From NCBI GenBank assembly GCA_050330195.1, contig JBHJOB010000013.1, positions 1 to 40,345 of the forward strand: DNA of 40,345 nucleotides, in the 5' to 3' direction. A model generated the notes under the pieces. The model ran no database searches. It saw only the letters and a program-made list of their open reading frames with translations, and was not told the origin of the DNA. This document shows positions 40,202 to 40,345 of the stretch, piece by piece. This DNA comes from JAHQVI01 sp050330195. Its GTDB lineage: Bacteria > Pseudomonadota > Alphaproteobacteria > Rhizobiales > Rhodomicrobiaceae. A program made the position numbers and the translations under genes. Positions within the stretch are counted from its first letter, which is position 1. Each line of letters starts with the position of its first letter.

Positions 40202-40345
40202 TCAACCTATGGCCGCGAGCAGACATCGCTCTGGCGTCATGGCAGCGCCGGCTTTTTCCATCGCTCGCCGCCAGCCGAGATAGTTCGGCAGATATTTCGT
40301 CGCCACGCCGTTGAAGCGGTCCAGCCATTTCTTGAAGCGGCTCAC
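40202..40345 (-). CDS. 3' end of an IS1595/ISXO2-type transposase (runs off the window)
   Basis: The last 47 codons read SRFKKWLDRFNGVATKYLPN, then YLGWRRAMEKAGA, the characteristic C-terminus of the ISXO2-like DDE transposases. The stop is at 40202-40204. GGCTCTGTTCG at 40176, 25 bases outside the stop, may be the terminal inverted repeat, but the other end is not in the window. Confidence 0.75.
   Translation of the reverse strand: MSRFKKWLDRFNGVATKYLPNYLGWRRAMEKAGAAMTPERCLLAAIG

Overview
The window reads as a chromosomal segment of an alphaproteobacterium, most likely a member of the Hyphomicrobiales (Rhizobiales). The evidence is GC-rich coding sequence plus a block whose order matches rhizobial genomes: a small secreted FeuN-like protein, feuP and feuQ, a glycine-zipper lipoprotein, ccmI-ccmE-ccmF-ccmH (cycHJKL), a degP-type protease, then an OmpR-type regulator and its sensor kinase. 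The family assignments are from memory of protein signatures; no search was run.

Layout. (1) 1-13.9 kb is host housekeeping on the minus strand: biotin ECF transporter parts (bioN, bioY), a two-component pair, DegP, the cytochrome c maturation operon and FeuNPQ. One plus-strand gene, a secreted trypsin-like protease, is embedded. (2) 14.0-31.9 kb, also mostly minus strand, is a gene-transfer-agent (GTA) type structural cluster in the order of the Rhodobacter capsulatus agent, read right to left: portal, prohead protease, capsid, connectors, tail terminator, tail tube, chaperones, short tape measure, baseplate proteins, peptidase and 'megatron'. A lysis cassette follows: holin-like protein, GH108 muramidase, overlapping inner and outer spanins, and a SleB-like hydrolase. 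(3) 31.9-35.1 kb is an island on the plus strand, with an AT-rich gene for a ClpA N-domain protein and a UDP-galactopyranose-mutase-like flavoprotein. It sits exactly between the portal start and a surviving 3' stub of the GTA large terminase. (4) 35.3-36.55 kb is a phage replication fragment (zinc-finger/Toprim primase and the start of the next gene), joined abruptly to (5) trbB and a sulfite-exporter-type permease, a frameshifted sugar isomerase, a structured non-coding stretch and the 3' end of an IS1595-type transposase.

The GTA cluster is decaying. The terminase is reduced to about 45 codons, the NlpC/P60 peptidase has a one-base frameshift, the megatron has lost several hundred residues in frame, and a tail chaperone has no normal start codon. 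The lysis genes and most head and tail genes remain open.

The most unusual feature is what has entered the joints between structural genes while leaving those genes whole. Two copies of a compound hairpin repeat lie directly upstream of tail genes. A DUF4062-TPR gene lies between g8 and g9, a low-GC orphan gene between g12 and g13, a REP-like palindrome between g9 and g10, a 127-bp inverted-repeat element between protease and capsid, and the 3.3-kb island between terminase and portal. The compound repeat is built from a roughly 65-base unit of two hairpins whose loops are constant while their stems differ in matched fashion. I do not recognise it as a named family.
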